Shown here one piece after another: positions 25,308 through 34,296 of a DNA stretch of 34,296 nt (position 1 is its first letter; every line of letters begins with the position of its first letter). The notes under the pieces were generated by a model that saw only the letters and a list, made by a program, of their open reading frames with translations, was not told the DNA's origin and made no database searches. Position numbers and translations under genes: made by a program. The stretch spans positions 1 to 34,296 of the forward strand of contig JANXTZ010000081.1 in the NCBI GenBank assembly GCA_025352125.1, given 5' to 3'. The stretch comes from Deinococcales bacterium (GTDB lineage: Bacteria > Deinococcota > Deinococci > Deinococcales > JAAFIG01).

Positions 25308-25346
25308 AAAAAGCTCGAGAAGCAGATTTTGCCTTTCGAGCTTTTT
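25308..25346. terminator. Bidirectional terminator between helicase and icd
   Basis: An 11-bp stem, AAAAAGCTCGA with TCGAGCTTTTT, closes a 17-nt loop. The A run before and T run after the GC-containing stem make it work on both strands, ending the helicase transcript and the icd transcript in the 90-bp gap. CTCGAG forms part of the left arm. Confidence 0.85.
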
Positions 25347-25362
25347 ACAATTTGTTTTCTGC

Positions 25363-26658
<1,296 letters not shown>

Positions 26659-26751
26659 GTCGCCTCCGTTTGTAAATGCCTCAACAGGCTATCACGAGTC
26701 TCGAGGGAGCGTAATTTGAAAGCGTGACTGGGGTCGTAACAGGTTCAACAA

Positions 26752-26784
26752 AAGACATCCGCGTTTCTAAAACGCGGATGTCTT
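26752..26784 (-). terminator. Strong terminator after the lipoprotein gene
   Basis: A perfect 15-bp stem, AAGACATCCGCGTTT with AAACGCGGATGTCTT, and a 3-nt loop lie 13 bp beyond the lipoprotein stop. On the minus strand the tail is TTTGTTG. It separates this unit from icd. Confidence 0.85.
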
Positions 26785-26797
26785 ATTTGACTTTGGG

Positions 26798-27322
26798 TTA
26801 CTGGACTGGTGTGATGACTTTAACGGTAAGGAATATGCCAGCGTTTTTTTCAGTGTCGTCACGGTTCACCACGGTAATCAGCACAGGATAAGTCCCCGCA
26901 GCAGTGGCTGGTGGTGCTTTAACCAACCAAGTGAGTTCTGCCCTGTCAAAATACGAATAGCTTCCATCGTCGTCGTCATCAGCAATTTCACGAATACCAG
27001 TTTGCACAGCTAGTTCTATGACCCAACCTGTAGGTGCTTTAATATCTTGGATTTTAAACCAGTTAACACTGGTTGATTTTACCGTTCCTTTTTTGGCGTC
27101 CTCACGTTTAATCAATTCATTCAGTGAACCGTTACGGGTTTTAAGGCTGATCAAACGCGAAGGACCCATTGTTTTGGCAAACCATTCAGGACCCGCCGTG
27201 ATCGAAATTTCATTGTTGTCTCGAGCATCCAATGCCGTGTACCTCGAGCTGCCCGGAACACTTGGGGCGCAGGCGCTAAAAACGAAACTGACAAATACCA
27301 GTAATCCCAAAAACTTTTTCAT
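26798..27322 (-). CDS. Lipoprotein of unknown function
   Basis: 174 aa. MKKFLGLLVFVSFVFSAC is a lipoprotein signal with lipobox FSAC, so the mature protein is anchored through Cys18. The remainder looks like one or two beta-sandwich units (FKIQDIKAPTGWVIELAVQTG and AGTYPVLITVVNRDD) and contains an acidic run IADDDDDGS that might bind calcium. The pattern 'A..GTYPVLITV' recalls Ig-like/NPCBM-associated extracellular folds, but I do not recognise a family. GAGGAG is 6 nt before the ATG. It lies 94 bp downstream of uraD and ends at a strong terminator. Confidence 0.8.
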   Translation of the reverse strand: MKKFLGLLVFVSFVFSACAPSVPGSSRYTALDARDNNEISITAGPEWFAKTMGPSRLISLKTRNGSLNELIKREDAKKGTVKSTSVNWFKIQDIKAPTGWVIELAVQTGIREIADDDDDGSYSYFDRAELTWLVKAPPATAAGTYPVLITVVNRDDTEKNAGIFLTVKVITPVQ

Positions 27323-27416
27323 GAATACTCCTCATCCTGACACCATTCTTCGGCGTTAGGCTACCATACCTTTACAGGCAAGTATTGCTAAAAGTTCCAG
27401 CTCGAGAGGGCATGAT

Positions 27417-27911
27417 TCAAGGTGCAATCAAGTCTTGCAACCTCAATTTGGCGATGGTCGAAATTTCTTTCAGCGCGGTTTCAATCTCGAGTTCAACACT
27501 GTGTTCGAGCCGAATCACAAAATTTTCCAGGATGGTTTCTCGGGTGTGCTTGCGCACTGCAACAATGAACGGAAAACCAAATTTTTCGCGGTACGCGGTG
27601 TTCAAGCCCGAGAATCGCTTGAATTCATCTGGACTTAGGCGGTCAAGCCCGAGTCCCGCCTGTTCCGAAACGCTTTGATCGCTCATCTTTAATTTCGCGC
27701 CCAAATCTGGATGGGCGCGAATCAAGGTCAGTTGCATCTCGAGCGGTGCGGTTTTGACAGCGCCCACCATTGCGGTATGAAGATTGTCCAAACTCGAGAA
27801 TGGACGTTCTGGAACAACATTTTCAGCCACCCAAGGCGAGTGCTCAAAGATTGCGGCGAGGCTCGAGACAAATTCAGTTTCGGGAATTTGATTGAGTTGA
27901 TCCAAGGTCAT
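27417..27911 (-). CDS. uraD: 2-oxo-4-hydroxy-4-carboxy-5-ureidoimidazoline (OHCU) decarboxylase
   Basis: 164 aa. It decarboxylates OHCU to S-allantoin, the last step of urate oxidation. The signature HPDLGAK carries the catalytic His at residue 67, the same number as in characterised enzymes. Q-S-V-S-E-Q-A-G-L and FGFPFIVAVR follow as in the family. The ATG at 27911 is preferred because it gives the normal N-terminus (MTLDQLNQI) and this numbering; GTG codons at 27917 and 27920 would overlap the upstream aldo/keto reductase. Only two bases separate it from that gene, so translation is coupled. Together with xdhAB at the window end it points to purine catabolism. Confidence 0.92.
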   Translation of the reverse strand: MTLDQLNQIPETEFVSSLAAIFEHSPWVAENVVPERPFSSLDNLHTAMVGAVKTAPLEMQLTLIRAHPDLGAKLKMSDQSVSEQAGLGLDRLSPDEFKRFSGLNTAYREKFGFPFIVAVRKHTRETILENFVIRLEHSVELEIETALKEISTIAKLRLQDLIAP

Positions 27912-27913
27912 GC

Positions 27914-28897
27914 TCACCACAAATCGTGCACCAAAGCCCTGATGCTCGAGTCGTAGATGGCTTGTACTTTTTGCATGGTGTCACTTGATAAGGCGGGCAT
28001 GTTTGCGGCGTGGGCGTTGCTTTCAACCTGCGCGGTGGTTTTTGCACCTGGAATCGCGCAGCTTACCTCTGGGAACATTAAAATCCAGCGCAACGCCAGT
28101 TGTGCCAGCGTGTAACCTTCGGGCACAAGGCTTTTGAGTTCTTCGACTGCCGCCAGTGCCACGTCGTAATCGACACCAGAAAAAGTTTCGCCCTTGTCAA
28201 AATGTTCGCCGTTGCGGTTGAAAGCGCGGTGATCGTCGGGTGCAAAACTCGAGGTTTTGGAGAGTTTTCCGGTCAGCATTCCACTGGCGAGCGGAACCCT
28301 CGCCAGAATGCCGACGTTGGCGGCTTTGGCGGCGGCGAAGAAAGCCTCAGTGGGTTTGAGCCTGAACATGTTGAAAATGATTTGCACGGTTTTGACGTTT
28401 TCGTGTTGAATACCGCGCATGGCTTCCGCAACGGTTTCGACGCTGATTCCGTAATGTCGAATCATGCCGAGTTTGACCATCTCGTCCAGACTCTCGAACA
28501 CAGCGTCGGATTCATAAACATCGGGTGATGGGCAGTGCAGTTGCAGCAAATCCAGCGATTCCACCTCAAGGTTTTTCAGGCTGCGAGCCACCCAGGCGTG
28601 AAGGTTTTCGCTGGTGTAACCCGCCAGGGTTTGTTTGGGCAGCCTGCGCCCCGCTTTGGTGGCGACAAAAAAAGGCTCAGATCGTTCGCGGCGCAACTGA
28701 GCGATCAGGCGTTCGGAACGCCCGTCGCCGTACACATCGGCGGTGTCAAAAAAGTTGATCCCCAGGTCGAGGGCTTTGTGCAAACTTGCCATCGAGTCGC
28801 GGTCATCGACTGTGCCCCACGTGCCACCGATTGCCCAGGCACCGTAACTGATGCTCGAGACTTGCAAACCTGTTTTTCCCAATTCGCGGTATTCCAT
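27914..28897 (-). CDS. Aldo/keto reductase
   Basis: 327 aa, NAD(P)H-dependent TIM-barrel oxidoreductase. The catalytic tetrad is visible: Asp51 and Tyr56 in FFDTADVYGDG, Lys81 in VATKAG and His121 in LLQLHCPS. The C-terminal cofactor-binding segment IPGAKTTAQVESNAHA is intact. The substrate is not predictable; members act on aldehydes, ketones and sugars. AGGAG is 6 nt before the ATG. It lies 39 bp after the VWA-FHA gene and 2 bp before uraD on the same strand, so the three are probably one transcript. A role in purine breakdown is possible but unsupported by the family. Confidence 0.93.
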   Translation of the reverse strand: MEYRELGKTGLQVSSISYGAWAIGGTWGTVDDRDSMASLHKALDLGINFFDTADVYGDGRSERLIAQLRRERSEPFFVATKAGRRLPKQTLAGYTSENLHAWVARSLKNLEVESLDLLQLHCPSPDVYESDAVFESLDEMVKLGMIRHYGISVETVAEAMRGIQHENVKTVQIIFNMFRLKPTEAFFAAAKAANVGILARVPLASGMLTGKLSKTSSFAPDDHRAFNRNGEHFDKGETFSGVDYDVALAAVEELKSLVPEGYTLAQLALRWILMFPEVSCAIPGAKTTAQVESNAHAANMPALSSDTMQKVQAIYDSSIRALVHDLW

Positions 28898-28936
28898 AAT
28901 TTCTCCTGTGAAGCCCTGGGTATCGTATCAGTGATT

Positions 28937-30835
28937 TTAGCTTGTTTTGTGCAACGTAAAAACACTTGCGCCAAAAGCAATCTGGTCGAGGGCGTGAAGC
29001 ATGATTTTGGTGTTGGTCTGAATCCGGTGTTTGTTGACGCTCGTGCCGTTGGTGCTGCCCAGATCGGTCAGGTAAACCGCCTCAGTGCGCACCTCGAGCA
29101 GGGCGTGTTTGCTGCTGACGCTCGAGTCGGTGAGGACAATATCGTTCGCCGTCGTGCGTCCGAGTTGCAGGGTCTTGCCGATCTCGAGGGCAATGTTTTG
29201 GTCTTGTGCAACCAATTGCCAGGCGCTTGCCGGTGACGGCGTTTTGTTTGGGCGTTCAATCGGTGCGCTGACGGTTTGATTGATTGGGAAAACATCGGTT
29301 TGGTTTGGATTGGGAATGTTGCCAGAGGGTGGAATTGAGATTTTGGGTGTTTCGGGAACACTACTCGAGTTGCTCGGTTCTGGAATGCTCGAGTTCGCGC
29401 CGCGTTCTTCAAACAAGAATTGCGTGTTGCCAAATTGAATGGTGTCACCGCCCATCAAAGCTGCATTTGTAGTGCTCGAGCCATTCACTTCGACTGCTTC
29501 GCCAGCGTAGGTCCAACGTCCCTGATTGAAGGCAAACGCCCCCGCCTTTAACGCCAGGGTTTTCTCGCGGTACAAGCCAATGTCGTTACCATCCGAACGC
29601 CCGACGGTCACAATGGGCTTGCCCAGAATGTACTGTTTGCCCTCGTAAGGACCGGTGGTGATGCCGGACAGCCAGGCGGTTTTTAAAGCCTGTTGCGCCA
29701 GTTGAAGCATCAGACCAATCGCAAACCCCAGTGCGCCCAAACCGAGCACCCGAGCGACCACCTCACCCAAACCTCCCTGCAAGCCTTGCGCCAGAAGGTC
29801 GAAGACAAATCCGCCCAGAAAGCCGCCAACCGCGCCGCCGACCGCACCCCGACTGGCTTTGCTCTTTGATCGGTCTGCAAGCCCGAGCATTGCCCCTGCC
29901 GCCGCACCAAACAGCGCCCAGCCCAGAGCGCGGGCAATTGTGCCACCGCCGAACAACCCAAACAACAGTTGCCCGATCAGTGCGCCGCCAGCCCCGAGGA
30001 CGGCAGCCACCACTGGAATCCAAGCCAGGTCGCGCCACCAACGTCCACGCAAGCCCAGCACGTTCTCGGCAATCAACAATGCCGCCGCCAGAATCAGTGC
30101 CGTCAATGCCCCTCGAGCCAAGCCACCGCCCAGCACCTCGAGCAGGCTGCCGCCACTGGATTTGAACAGCCCGCGAATGGCGTTGTCGGCTTTTTGGAAG
30201 GCATCCGAAAACTGCCCGGCGCTGGTGGCGAACACCAGGTTTCTGTCGCCCGTGACTTGCGCCAAGAAATTGATGTCGGCATCGTTCGTGCCAACCGCCA
30301 CAATCCGAATGCCCTGATTGCGAATACCATCGGCTGCCGAAACTGTTTTTGGTTTGGCAACATCGGCGGGTTCGAGGTTCGAGCCTGGTTCACCGTCGGT
30401 AAATAGCAAAATGGTGCGGCTTTTTTGGCTTCCAGCATCTGCCTCGAGCGCCTGGGCTGCGGTCTGCAAGCCGTCCGCCATGTTGGTCGCGCCGTCAGCA
30501 TTAAACGAATTGATGGCGCTCAAGTGATTGCCAATGGGCGACCCGAGTGAACTGACAATCTCGGCGTCGCTCGAGAAACGCACCACCGCCACCCTGGTCG
30601 TGCTGGGCTGCTTGGCAACATAATCGCTGGCGGTGCGTTTGACCTCGTTAATTTTGCCCTGATCGCGCATTGAACCGCTGGTGTCAATCAATAACGCCAC
30701 ATCTTGTGGCGTGTTGACGGCTGGGGTCGTGGTCGCGCTCGGGAACAGCAGCTCGAACAAGATTGCTGCCACCACGCAGGCGACCGCGCCAATGTAACCA
30801 AATCGTAAACTCGAGGAGAGGAATTTCATACCCAT
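28937..30835 (-). CDS. Membrane VWA protein with C-terminal FHA domains
   Basis: 632 aa. An N-terminal helix (about 13-32) leads into a VWA domain with a complete MIDAS: DTSGSM (51-56), DGATNMADG and LLFTDGE. A glycine- and alanine-rich block of several membrane helices follows (about 235-385). After it come a degenerate FHA-like region (TVGRSDGNDIGL...), a Pro/Ser/Asn linker (IPEPSNSSSVPETP), and a canonical FHA domain with LGRTTANDIVL, SSKHALLEV and DLGSTNGTSVN. FHA domains bind phosphothreonine, so the protein could join an external or periplasmic metal-dependent ligand to a cytoplasmic Ser/Thr-kinase pathway. ATG at 30835 is used, but the second ATG (30829) lies 7 nt after TATCGT and could be a leaderless start. 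Confidence 0.88.
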   Translation of the reverse strand: MGMKFLSSSLRFGYIGAVACVVAAILFELLFPSATTTPAVNTPQDVALLIDTSGSMRDQGKINEVKRTASDYVAKQPSTTRVAVVRFSSDAEIVSSLGSPIGNHLSAINSFNADGATNMADGLQTAAQALEADAGSQKSRTILLFTDGEPGSNLEPADVAKPKTVSAADGIRNQGIRIVAVGTNDADINFLAQVTGDRNLVFATSAGQFSDAFQKADNAIRGLFKSSGGSLLEVLGGGLARGALTALILAAALLIAENVLGLRGRWWRDLAWIPVVAAVLGAGGALIGQLLFGLFGGGTIARALGWALFGAAAGAMLGLADRSKSKASRGAVGGAVGGFLGGFVFDLLAQGLQGGLGEVVARVLGLGALGFAIGLMLQLAQQALKTAWLSGITTGPYEGKQYILGKPIVTVGRSDGNDIGLYREKTLALKAGAFAFNQGRWTYAGEAVEVNGSSTTNAALMGGDTIQFGNTQFLFEERGANSSIPEPSNSSSVPETPKISIPPSGNIPNPNQTDVFPINQTVSAPIERPNKTPSPASAWQLVAQDQNIALEIGKTLQLGRTTANDIVLTDSSVSSKHALLEVRTEAVYLTDLGSTNGTSVNKHRIQTNTKIMLHALDQIAFGASVFTLHKTS

Positions 30836-30874
30836 TACGATACGTTGTTTTGAAGGTGTGCGTTCCAGAATCTT

Positions 30875-30903
30875 TTGGGCACGAACTCGAGCCGCGCTAC
30901 AGT
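30875..30903 (+). promoter_or_regulatory. Probable sigma-70 promoter of the CAP lipoprotein gene
   Basis: TTGGGC (30875-30880) and TACAGT (30898-30903) are separated by exactly 17 bp, giving a leader of about 50 nt. One CTCGAG lies inside the spacer (30886-30891). Confidence 0.5.
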
Positions 30904-30960
30904 TTATGCTGAACGTTTTGTGCTGGTTTTTTGCCTTGAAACGCTCAACATGAGGCTAAA

Positions 30961-31518
30961 GTGATTGCTATGAAAAAACCCGTCGTTGGATTCTTGATCT
31001 TGGCAATGCTGGTTTCATGCAACACCTTCAAACTGACTGAGGGCGGCGCAAATGAACTGACCACACAAGTCAAAGCCGATTTTTTAAGTGAATTAAACGC
31101 CGCGAGGCATACTGCAAGAACCTGTACTTTCAACACCGAGACGTTTCAGGCGATTTCAGCCAGCAAAGATTACACCTCGAATCCAAAACTCGAGGTTGCC
31201 GCCCTCAGCCACGCGCGTTGGCTCGAGCACAACAACATCAACATCTCCACCGGCGACCCGCACGACGGCGCGGGTGATGGCTCGGCAGTCGGCAGAATTG
31301 CGGCGGCGGGCTACCTTGGCAACCCGATTGGTGAGAACATTGCGGCGGGTCAGCCTGACGTTGTGGCGGTCGTGAACAAGGATTCATCAAATGGTGTGAG
31401 CGGTTTCATGAACAGCCCCAACCGTCACTGCAACAATGTCATGGATGGTGATTTTACCCAGGTCGGACTGGCAAAACGCGGTGCGTACTGGGTGGTGACG
31501 TTCGGTAAACCCAATTGA
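30961..31518 (+). CDS. CAP/SCP-domain lipoprotein
   Basis: 185 aa. The signal MKKPVVGFLILAMLVSC has lipobox LVSC, so the protein is lipid-anchored. The CAP (cysteine-rich secretory/antigen 5/PR-1) fold is indicated by FLSELNAAR, LSHARWLEHNN, GENIAAG and FMNSPNRHCNNVMDGDFTQVGLA, with the usual His and Glu positions of the cavity. Bacterial members are extracytoplasmic proteins of mostly unknown activity. GTG at 30961 is chosen because TGAGG lies 5-6 nt upstream; the in-frame ATG at 30970 would be too far from it. It converges with the next lipoprotein gene, with a 24-bp gap. Confidence 0.87.
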   Translation: MIAMKKPVVGFLILAMLVSCNTFKLTEGGANELTTQVKADFLSELNAARHTARTCTFNTETFQAISASKDYTSNPKLEVAALSHARWLEHNNINISTGDPHDGAGDGSAVGRIAAAGYLGNPIGENIAAGQPDVVAVVNKDSSNGVSGFMNSPNRHCNNVMDGDFTQVGLAKRGAYWVVTFGKPN

Positions 31519-31542
31519 TGCTCGAGGTTGTGTATTTTTAAT

Positions 31543-32694
31543 TTATGGTGTCAATCGCAGGACATCACCGTTGGCATTGCAAGACTGTTCGATAAAGTAG
31601 CAACCCAAACCAAAATAGAATTGAGCTTTCAAAAACTCGAAAGACCGCGCAAAACCCTGACTCGAGAAGCGCAAGGTTTCAGTCCAAGACCGCGCATCGC
31701 CGCTCTGGATCACAATGTTTTCAAAACCAGCCTCGAGTTTGCGGTGGGTCAAGATCAAAACCCGCCCATCTTTCAAAAGAATATCGGTTGGAACGCTATT
31801 TTCGGGCAGGGGAATCGCCACGGTGTCCTGAAAATTGCTGCTGAAAAACGCGGCTTTGGCTTTTGTCTCGTAACGCTCTTCATCGGGATCAGTCGTGTAC
31901 ATTTGACGCTTCCCAACCGTGTAGACCACGCCATCCTTAAAATATTCGAGCTTCTGGATCAGCATTGGCGCGTCGGGCGTTAAACCTGGCGCAATGCGTT
32001 CCACAGGAATGTTCGCATCATTGAACACGCCATTCTCGAGTTTGACCGTGCCAGCACCCAGCAGCCCAGTGGCGTACAGTTGACGGTTTAAAACGATCAA
32101 CTTGTTGAAGGCACGATCCAGAAATTGGTTGTTTGTGGCATCAAACCAAGTTGCGCCCTGGTCGCTCGAGGACAGCAAGCTCGGGTGCAGATGATCGGTG
32201 CTGATGCCAATGAACAGCTTGCCCTCAAATTCGCTGAGTTGATACGCGTGAATGCCCCAAGGAATTGTGCGGTGCTTGCGCCAAGCCCCCTGCTCGAGGC
32301 GGTAAAAATTGCCCAATTCCCAAGCCTCTCTGGGGTCATAACCCGCAATGACCAGTCGATTGCCGACCACATCGAAATCGTGAATCGATTCGTCATCGAC
32401 GGTAAAATCGGAGACAAACTGTTTTGAGGCTTCAGCGTAGCGAAACAACTTGATCGGTCCTGAATTCGCCACCGCGTCACCGTGACCAAAATAGAGTTGA
32501 CCCTCAAAAACCTTCATGTCCCAGACGTTGCGAGCCATCACGGGTTTCTCGAGAAACGGATTGCCCAGATGCTCGAGGTGGTTTGTCGCGTCTTTTGTGG
32601 TTTGGGACGGCTCCGAGCACGCGGCGAACAAGAACAAAATGCCAAGCGTCAACACTCGAGCTGACAAGTTCAAACGATTTCGGGTGTGGCTCAC
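31543..32694 (-). CDS. BNR/beta-propeller-like lipoprotein
   Basis: 383 aa from a GTG at 32694. RVLTLGILFLFAAC is a lipoprotein signal with lipobox FAAC. The body consists of repeated strands such as FEGQLYFGHGD, GNRLVIAGYDP, FEGKLFIGIST, NRQLYATGLLG and DGRVLILTH, and one Asp-box-like segment SSSDQGATWFD, the pattern of a BNR/sialidase-type beta-propeller. No catalytic residues of sialidases are evident, so a binding or structural envelope role is more likely. AGGAGGG lies about 9 nt before the GTG. It is divergent from xdhA over 33 bp, and its ribosome site overlaps the xdhA promoter spacer. Confidence 0.8.
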   Translation of the reverse strand: MSHTRNRLNLSARVLTLGILFLFAACSEPSQTTKDATNHLEHLGNPFLEKPVMARNVWDMKVFEGQLYFGHGDAVANSGPIKLFRYAEASKQFVSDFTVDDESIHDFDVVGNRLVIAGYDPREAWELGNFYRLEQGAWRKHRTIPWGIHAYQLSEFEGKLFIGISTDHLHPSLLSSSDQGATWFDATNNQFLDRAFNKLIVLNRQLYATGLLGAGTVKLENGVFNDANIPVERIAPGLTPDAPMLIQKLEYFKDGVVYTVGKRQMYTTDPDEERYETKAKAAFFSSNFQDTVAIPLPENSVPTDILLKDGRVLILTHRKLEAGFENIVIQSGDARSWTETLRFSSQGFARSFEFLKAQFYFGLGCYFIEQSCNANGDVLRLTP

Positions 32695-32716
32695 GAACGA
32701 GAATCCCTCCTGCCCC

Positions 32717-32722
32717 TATAAT
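32717..32722 (+). promoter_or_regulatory. Perfect -10 element of a probably leaderless xdhA transcript
   Basis: TATAAT lies 5 bp before the xdhA ATG (32728), so transcription would begin at or within the start codon. No ribosome site exists between them, and no good -35 is seen 17 bp upstream. Confidence 0.65.
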
Positions 32723-32727
32723 TCATT

Positions 32728-34161
32728 ATGACAGGTCAAGATCAAACGGCTGCCAATTTTTCACTGAACGGTATTTCAGTCTCGCTGGGCGCTCTGGATC
32801 ACAACACCACGCTGCTCAATTTTATTCGTGCCAGTGGTCTGACAGGCACAAAAGAAGGTTGCAGCGAGGGCGATTGCGGCGCGTGCACAGTGGCGGTCTT
32901 GACCCCAGACGCCAGCGGCAAACCCAAGTATCAAGCCGTCAACGCTTGCCTGATGCTGGCAGGCATGGCGGTCGGACTCGAGGTTTGGACTTCGGAAGGC
33001 ATCGGTCAACCCGAGGCGCTTCATGCGGTGCAAGCGGCAATGTCCAGCGCTGGCGGCAGTCAATGCGGCTATTGCACCCCAGGTTTTGTCATGAGCATGT
33101 TCAGCGAAACTTACGCTGACCACCTCGAGTTTGATGAGGCGGCGCTGGTTGGAAATCTCTGTCGCTGCACGGGTTACAGACCGATTCGTGAAGCCGCCCA
33201 CGCCCTGCCCAAACCAAAGGCAAACGACCCGTTTTTTGAGCGTTTAAACACCTCGAGTGTCAGTAAATCTGCGTTTTCAGTGAACGGTTTTCACAGACCT
33301 GATCATTTACCTGAAGCCTTACGCCTGCTCGAGACGCTGCCCAACGCCCGCATGATTGCTGGCGGCACGGACATGGCGCTCGAGATCACGACAGCCTTCA
33401 AAAGATTTGAGAATTTAATCTCGCTCGAGGGTATTCCCGAACTGCTCGAGATTCGAGAGGTAGAAGGTTTCCTCGAGATTGGCGCTGGGGTGTCCCTCTC
33501 CAGACTCGAGACTGAGTTGCGTGGACGCGTGCCGCTTCTGGACGAACTTTGGACTTGGTTTGCCAGTCGCCAGATTCGCAACCGTGCAACCCTTGGCGGC
33601 AACCTTGGTACAGCATCCCCAATTGGTGACGCGCCTGTGGTGTTGCTGGCGCTCGAGGCGCAACTGGTTTTAAGCTCGATTCAGGGTGAACGAACGGTGC
33701 CGCTCTCAGATTATTTTCTGGGCTACCGTAAAACCTTGCTACGGACATTTGAATTGATCAAAACGATTCGCATTCCAATCGAGAATCTTGGGACGATCAA
33801 TCCCGCACATGAACTTGCGTCCAAACAATATTTGCAAGCCATGTACAAGATTGCCAAACGTGGTCACGACGATATCAGCACCGTCATGGCGGCATTTCAC
33901 CTCGAGATGGAAAACAATCTTGTGACCAAAGCGCGATTGGCATTTGGTGGTGTTGCCGCAATACCAATTCGGGCGCTCGAGACAGAAAAAACCTTGATTG
34001 GTCAAGTTTGGAATCGTGTCGCAATTGACAAAGCCAAGAAAGTGCTGGCGCTCGAGTTTAAACCCATTTCTGACGCTCGAGCGAGTGCCAGTTACCGTGC
34101 CAGAATCATTCCCAATTTGCTCGAGAAATTCTGGCTCGAGAATACGGGGGTGAACGCATGA
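32728..34161 (+). CDS. xdhA: Xanthine dehydrogenase small subunit (FeS and FAD)
   Basis: 477 aa. It carries electrons from the molybdenum subunit to NAD during oxidation of hypoxanthine and xanthine to urate. The plant-type [2Fe-2S] domain has Cys45, 50 and 53 (EGCSEGDCGAC) and Cys74. The second, all-helical [2Fe-2S] domain has Cys113 and 116 (QCGYCTPGF) and Cys145 and 147 (NLCRCTGYRP). The FAD domain follows from about residue 180, with MIAGGTDMALEI, LEIGAGVSLSRLE and NRATLGGNLGTASPIGD, and then the CO-dehydrogenase-type C-terminal domain. Domains are complete and fused as in bacterial XdhA. The start is fixed by TATAAT just upstream. ATGA overlap with xdhB gives coupled translation. Confidence 0.95.
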   Translation: MTGQDQTAANFSLNGISVSLGALDHNTTLLNFIRASGLTGTKEGCSEGDCGACTVAVLTPDASGKPKYQAVNACLMLAGMAVGLEVWTSEGIGQPEALHAVQAAMSSAGGSQCGYCTPGFVMSMFSETYADHLEFDEAALVGNLCRCTGYRPIREAAHALPKPKANDPFFERLNTSSVSKSAFSVNGFHRPDHLPEALRLLETLPNARMIAGGTDMALEITTAFKRFENLISLEGIPELLEIREVEGFLEIGAGVSLSRLETELRGRVPLLDELWTWFASRQIRNRATLGGNLGTASPIGDAPVVLLALEAQLVLSSIQGERTVPLSDYFLGYRKTLLRTFELIKTIRIPIENLGTINPAHELASKQYLQAMYKIAKRGHDDISTVMAAFHLEMENNLVTKARLAFGGVAAIPIRALETEKTLIGQVWNRVAIDKAKKVLALEFKPISDARASASYRARIIPNLLEKFWLENTGVNA

Positions 34162-34296
34162 AAGCTGTCGGGATGGGTGTGGCGCATGAAAGCGCGAAAC
34201 TGCATGTCACCGGAACGGCAAAATACACGGGCGATCTGGACATGTTGGACGTGCTGGTCGCGTACCCAGTTCAGGCGATTCATGCTCGAGCCAGGG
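34158..34296 (+). CDS. xdhB: Xanthine dehydrogenase molybdopterin subunit, 5' part only
   Basis: The first 46 codons are present before the window ends. MKAVGMGVAHESAKLHVTG and TAKYTGDLDMLDVLVAYPV match the N-terminus of XdhB, which binds the molybdenum cofactor and oxidises the purine. The ATG overlaps the xdhA stop (ATGA). CTCGAG occurs at 34285. Confidence 0.92.
   Translation, partial: MKAVGMGVAHESAKLHVTGTAKYTGDLDMLDVLVAYPVQAIHARAR

Noticed and set aside
27912..27920. GTG starts for uraD at 27917 or 27920
   Set aside because: They overlap the reductase stop, lack a ribosome site and would shift the catalytic His from its usual position 67.

Overview
This is a bacterial chromosomal window with moderately high G+C (mid-50s % by eye) and dense, mostly short-spaced genes. 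It carries no phage, transposase or CRISPR genes. The first 12.5 kb encodes two giant cell-surface proteins. The second has a signal peptide, a Pro-rich stalk, DUF11 repeats and a C-terminal beta-barrel-like region, so the cell probably has an outer membrane. Together with SD-poor or leaderless starts, GTG starts, several VWA proteins and a fused [2Fe-2S]/FAD XdhA, this would fit the Deinococcota (Deinococcus/Truepera side). That placement is an inference; no rRNA is present to settle it.

Layout. 1-12564 (+): an SdrD_B-repeat protein cut by the window start, coupled by an ATGA overlap to a 2898-aa DUF11/barrel protein. 12568-12891: hairpins and REP-like palindromes. 12892-15575 (-): branched-chain aminotransferase and a PAS-GGDEF-EAL c-di-GMP enzyme. 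15660-17791 (+): MFS transporter and a secreted protein of unknown function. 18104-22418 (-): two membrane VWA/BatA-type proteins, with related palindromic MITE-like elements between and beyond them. 22844-23134 (+): a HigA-like HTH protein with a damaged or unusual start. 23190-23264 (-): tRNA-Val(CAC). 23497-25272 (+): DEAD-box RNA helicase, converging through a shared terminator on NADP-isocitrate dehydrogenase (25363-26658, -). 26798-30835 (-): probable operon of VWA-FHA membrane protein, aldo/keto reductase, OHCU decarboxylase (uraD) and a lipoprotein, ending at a strong terminator. 30961-31518 (+): CAP-domain lipoprotein. 31543-32694 (-): BNR/propeller-like lipoprotein. 32728-34296 (+): xanthine dehydrogenase xdhA and the start of xdhB.

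Connections. UraD and XdhAB belong to the same purine-to-allantoin route, though they lie in separate transcription units 5 kb apart. Several products act in the envelope: the two giant repeat proteins, the VWA proteins, three lipoproteins and a secreted protein.

The most striking feature is at the DNA level. The palindrome CTCGAG occurs about 197 times (hand count), roughly once per 175 bp against about 9 expected from composition. It lies in all three coding frames, on genes of both strands and in intergenic DNA, including the centre of the MITE-like elements. It behaves like a genome-wide tag comparable in style to cyanobacterial HIP1, and I do not recognise it as a described motif in any group.
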